A DNA stretch of 64,000 bases from Eleginops maclovinus. Taxonomy: Eukaryota > Chordata > Actinopteri > Perciformes > Eleginopidae. The stretch is from positions 3,172,001 through 3,236,000 of the forward strand of contig NC_086351.1 of the NCBI RefSeq assembly GCF_036324505.1, read 5' to 3'. Below the pieces are notes generated by a model. The model made no database searches and was not told where the DNA came from. It saw only the letters and a list, made by a program, of their open reading frames with translations. A program made the position numbers and the translations under genes. This document shows, piece by piece, positions 60,301-64,000 of the stretch (the stretch's first letter is position 1; every line of letters starts with the position of its first letter).

Positions 60301-61815
60301 GTGTTACAAATTGATCCTTGATCATCAATTGGTAAGTTTAAACATATGGTAATGGTAGCATGTGCTGCCAATGGTGTTAAAGGGGAAATATTATGCTCAT
60401 TTTCAGGTTAAAATGTGTATTCAGTTCCTCTACTGTGATTTTTATGTTCAAAAAGCTTGTTTATGTTTCTCATACTGCCTGTGCTGCAACACCTCTTTTC
60501 ACCCTCATGAAACCAGAGCCCAGTCTGCTCTGATTGGTTAGCTGGCCGTTCCATAAGCCAATGTACAATGTGTTGGAGCGCTAGCCAATAGAGTGATGTC
60601 ACTATGGTACCGAAGTAAACAAAGGAGTCCTATGGAGGCGTTTCAAGCCAGGTTTAACACAGCTTTTAGCATTTGCAGACCGTTTACATGCATTCAAACC
60701 TATACAACACACTACAGGAAAGGGAAAACCCCTAAAAGCAAAATAGGGCCGTTTTATACTGCAGAATCCCACCCTAATAACTTCGCTTTTCACAGAGGGT
60801 TTATCAGACCCCCCTTACTCTCTCTCTGACTGTCTCCCACCATGACACATTATGGGAATTCCCCTCCCATGTGACCCTTTGAGTCTCTTTGGCCTAACTT
60901 CACTAAATAATGACGAAGACACAAAAGTGAGTATCAATCGTGTTGTCTTTAGAAAAATGTTGAGTAACTAGCCTGGGTAAGCCAGATGATACAAAATGTT
61001 CCAAAGAAGAAGGCGGTAACATAGTATTTTTGAAGTAATGATGAATCACTTCTTATCAAAACCGAACTGTTTCCTCTTAAAGATGACTACACTCTTCTTA
61101 ACCTGAATATGATAACGATCCAGTCTTATTTTCAAGTTGCATCGTTATTTTCTCTCTCTCTGGCTTTCATACATGCATTATCAGGGTGGAAAAAGTTAAA
61201 AATGAGGCGTTTAAATCTCCTGTATGTGCATGTCTCTGTGAGTTGTAGCTGTAAAGGGGCCCTGTAATGCTACTGGGACATGTCTCAGTGCTTTAATGTT
61301 CAAGAAGCTCTTTATTTTTCTCATACTGCCTGTGCTGCCATTCCATATGAAATCATGCTGTCACTGAGGCTGTTTCTGACGTGGGCCTATAAGTAGCATT
61401 TTCTAACAGTTCGAGCCTCACACATACTCTACAGTGGAAAAAAAAAGCTGTGAAAATACTCACGTTTATTGCACTTATCACAAACTTCACAGTCGTACAT
61501 CACAGTGTAGGTATCCGTGTACCTGTTGGTCGCGCAAGGTCCACACTTATTTTCACAAGTGACTGGTGAACGCTGACGCATACGTTGACCTGGAATACAC
61601 ACAGGACCTGAAGGTTACTAACGGTTTGTATCTGAAGTATGAAATGTGTAAAGGAGAAATAAGGGCTTTGTACCTGGCTGGCATTTGTTGCAGCATAACG
61701 TAGGTTGGTCCACTGGCCAGGCATATTGTGTGTCGTTGCATTGTAAGGAAAACACAGAGGAGAGGAAAGACAGAGCACACAGGAAAGTCAACGCGAGATT
61801 ACAAAGTGGCTGCAT
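57379..61815 (-). CDS. cd27: CD27 (TNFRSF7) orthologue
   Basis: T-cell co-stimulatory receptor for CD70, signalling through TRAF2/TRAF5 in mammals. Exons on the minus strand: 61815-61674, 61589-61464, 58732-58592, 57915-57868, 57772-57668, 57479-57379. All phases agree (663 bases, 220 aa). The signal peptide is residues 1 to about 23 (MQPLCNLALTFLCALSFLSS). Cysteine-rich repeats follow, the second ending NCTTTHNAVCRCKAGYRC, close to human CD27's NCTITANAECACRNGWQC. A Thr/Pro stalk follows, then a TM at about 155-176 (WFLVIIALLCAGLAIVV). The cytoplasmic end is STPIQEVLGKCEV, in which PIQE (210-213) is CD27's TRAF-binding motif (human STIPIQED). Exon 1 begins exactly at the ATG, after TTCCCAG. 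Other TNFR members would lack this combined ectodomain and tail match. Confidence 0.9.
60377..60760 (+). repeat. TTAA-ended dispersed repeat, copy 6
   Basis: Starts TTAAAGGGGAAATATTATGC, with TTTATGTTTCTCATACTGCC, the 'accagagcccagtctgctc' block, the ACAATGTGTTGGAGCGCTAG block and AAATAGGGCCGTTTTA near the end. It is the best preserved after copy 1. Confidence 0.7.
61252..61345 (+). repeat. TTAA-ended dispersed repeat, copy 7 (fragment)
   Basis: Only the first 90 bases: TAAAGGGGCCCTGTAATGCT, then CTTTAATGTTCAAGAAGCTC and TTTCTCATACTGCCTGTGCT. Confidence 0.65.
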
Positions 61816-61820
61816 CTGGG

Positions 61821-61880
61821 AAGAAGAAGAAGAAGGAGGAGGAGGAGGAGGAGGAGGAGGAGGAGGAGGAGGAGGAGGAG
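61821..61880 (+). repeat. (AGA)n/(GGA)n trinucleotide array
   Basis: Four AGA then about 16 GGA units. On the minus strand it is a TCC/TCT tract leading into CCCAG|ATG of CD27 exon 1. Confidence 0.9.
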
Positions 61881-62370
61881 AAAGATATACAAATATTAAA
61901 CAGGCATTGAGTTAAAGATCATGCATCATTTCTATAGTGGTCAAATGTTTCTAAGTATATTTACTGAAGTACACGTTTGATGTACTTTTACTCCACTTCA
62001 GTATTCACAATATTATTTGTACAGCTTTAGTAACTAGCTACTTTGCAGATGAAGAATAATAATACAAAATACAATTTAACTAATACATTTTGATATATTA
62101 TCATCAAAGATATGTGTTATCACAAGCATTATTATGATTGCAATTATTATTTAAGACACCCTGCAGTATCATTAAAGTGAACCCCACATTTACCAGCTGT
62201 GAAAGTGATCCAAACATGAATGTATTAATGAATGAAATACAATTATTAACTATAAATGATTCTGAAATAGTGCAGTACTTTTACATTTGGCACTATCAGT
62301 ATATTTTGATGCTTATACTTTTGCACTTTTAGCTAAAAGTAATTTGGATTGCAGGACTTTTACTTGTAAA

Positions 62371-62978
62371 CAGAGGTGGGAAGTAACTAAGTACATTTAC
62401 TCAAGTACTGTACTTGAGTACAATTTGGAGGTACTTGTACTTTACTTGAGTATTTACATGTTATGTTACTTTGTACTTCTAATCCCCCTACAATTCAGAG
62501 GTACATGATGTACTTTTACTCCACTACATGTATTTAACACCTTTAGTTGCTAGGCAGATTAGGATTAATGATGGTAAATATAATCTCCCTTAAATCAGAC
62601 TGTAGTTCACCTGCAGTAAATCCAGCAGCTACCCTGCAGTATACAAAGCCATTCAAACTAGCTGCATCTTTACCAGCTCTGAGAACACTTTAATGATCAA
62701 TCATTATAAAACATATCAGAGATATTATTCTGAAATGGCACCAATCAGACAATGACTACTTTTACTGTCGCTGCTTTAAGTACATTTAGATGAGAGTACT
62801 TTCTACTTTCACTGGAGGAACATTTAGAATACTTTTACTGTGACAGAGTATTCCTACACTCTGGTACTTCTACTTTACTCAAGTACAAGACCTGAGTACT
62901 TCTACTTTACTCAAATACAAGATCTGAGTACTTCTACTTTTACTCAAGTACAAGATCTGAGTACTTCTCCCACCTCTG
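62371..62978 (+). mobile_element. hAT-like element with short minisatellite, copy 3
   Basis: Best-preserved ends of the three copies: CAGAGGTGGGAAGTAACTAA at the left and CTTCTCCCACCTCTG at the right, an inverted pair. The conserved middle block is at 62605-62865. Only about three minisatellite units follow (62868-62965). It lies in CD27's 5' UTR intron. Flanks CTTGTAAA and CTTAAAAG are only loosely alike. Confidence 0.8.
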
Positions 62979-63235
62979 CTTAAAAGCTACTCTGTGTACT
63001 TCTTCCACCATGTGTGATTTTTACAACACAAGGGACAGAAAGTCTGGCAGTAAAGCTACACAATGCTGTAAATAGACTTGTCTGATAACATCCAATATAG
63101 TTTTAATAGACAAAACCATCTTACCACAAACAAAAACACCGTACATCCTACTGTGAGTGACCTAAGGGATGTTTTGATCCCAGGTGTGACTTACAGCTAT
63201 GGTTTAAAGTGTCTCGCCTTACAGTGTTCACTTAC

Positions 63236-63350
63236 CGTGGATGAGGAGGTGAGAGAAGCTGTGTGCGGAGACCCTCTGAGTGTGAGACTGAGCAGGGGAC
63301 CAGAAGTGTGTCAGGGGATTGTTCATCAAATGTCACATGACTCATTCTGA
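63236..63350 (-). other. Possible CD27 5' non-coding exon
   Basis: On the minus strand a good donor, ATCCACG|GTAAGT, lies at 63235, about 1.4 kb before the CD27 coding exon, whose acceptor immediately precedes the ATG and therefore demands an upstream exon. The far edge is a guess. Confidence 0.5.
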
Positions 63351-63549
63351 GAGCTTAACATTTTGAAGATGTTTTTCAGATCTGTCAACCCGTCTCAGTC
63401 TTTTGCTGCGACCCCTTGCACCGTGCACAAAAACAAGACCTCCACCAGCCTCTTCTTTTTTTCCACAAGCACCATATCTCTCGTTTCACCCAAAATCTCT
63501 CTGCTGGCTGCACACAATCTCCCTGTCTCTTTTCTTTTACATCTGTCTT

Positions 63550-63551
<2 letters not shown>

Positions 63552-63616
<65 letters not shown>

Positions 63617-63628
63617 CTCTCTCTCTCT
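63552..63628 (+). repeat. (CT)n microsatellite
   Basis: About 38 CT units with one G interruption at 63614. The Leu-Ser and Arg-Glu open frames over it are artefacts. Beyond it, to the window end, no gene is seen. Confidence 0.95.
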
Positions 63629-64000
63629 ACTCATTTGACTGGTATAACCTCCTGTTGCTCTTACAAAAAGACCCAGAAGTTTTCAAAAAATGTAATGAAT
63701 CTAAGAGCTTTATGACACAGGAATGAGCAAAGCAAGAGACAGAGATTGCATCAACAATACCAGATGTAATGGTGAGGCCAAGAGGGACTTTAGTCATCTA
63801 GTTATGTATGAGGAAATTCAGATTTCACAAATAACTATGGAAATGTTTTGATTGACATGTAACATTTTGAATGATTAACTACATGCATTGTGTGTGTGAC
63901 ACTTTTCTGCGTGTGTTGGTGTGATGATTAACTGTACACTGTGGCTTAAATTCCCCGGATATGAGTAAAATATTACGGTCAATTAACAGACTGATGAGTG

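Larger units (their letters stand above)
58733..61463 (-). other. CD27 intron 2, 2.7 kb
   Basis: Lies between AAAC|GTGAGT and CTCATAG|CAAACATGG (minus-strand reading). It contains two TTAA-ended repeat copies (60377-60760 and 61252-61345). The rest is AT-rich unique sequence, and no other gene is supported. Confidence 0.5.

Overview
The window is nuclear DNA of a ray-finned (teleost) fish. Genes are split by short GT-AG introns, and the gaps hold Tc1, hAT-like and SINE-type repeats plus long CA, CT, CTGT and trinucleotide microsatellites. Gene order matches human 12p13.31 (LTBR-CD27-NCAPD2-GAPDH-IFFO1), with two additions: a C-type natriuretic peptide gene and a non-visual opsin gene. I see no prokaryotic, viral or CRISPR content.

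Layout, left to right. 393-8176 (+): last ten coding exons of ncapd2 (condensin I subunit D2); its 5' part lies outside the window. 11190-11782 (+): a two-exon C-type natriuretic peptide precursor. 17484-22674 (+): complete gapdh, 11 coding exons, 333 aa. 25706-31368 (+): a seven-exon opsin, 456 aa, which keeps the retinal lysine but has a very long third extracellular loop and one GC-AG intron. 34006-45875 (+): iffo1, nine exons, with an apparent one-base deletion in exon 5 and a Tc1-like transposon in intron 2. 51115-56717 (+): a TNF-receptor superfamily gene that best fits LTBR. 57379-61815 (-): a CD27 orthologue ending in a PIQE TRAF-binding motif. The last two genes converge and their candidate poly(A) signals almost touch.

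The genes are housekeeping or receptor genes kept together by ancient synteny and do not form a pathway. Condensin I compacts mitotic chromosomes, GAPDH is glycolytic, IFFO1 is a nuclear intermediate-filament-type protein, the natriuretic peptide is a secreted hormone, the opsin is a candidate light-sensing GPCR, and the two TNF receptors are probably immune co-stimulatory receptors acting through TRAFs.

The non-coding part is repeat-rich. It includes three copies of a hAT-like element with an internal 31-32 bp minisatellite at very different copy numbers, a hAT MITE with a perfect 8 bp target duplication, about seven copies of a TTAA-ended repeat, a tRNA-derived SINE, two LINE fragments, and dinucleotide arrays next to several splice sites. 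All exon boundaries were inferred by eye from splice signals, reading phase and family knowledge; no alignment was run. No entirely new system stands out. The most unusual points are the opsin loop, the iffo1 frameshift, repeats forming splice signals, and the shared poly(A) module.
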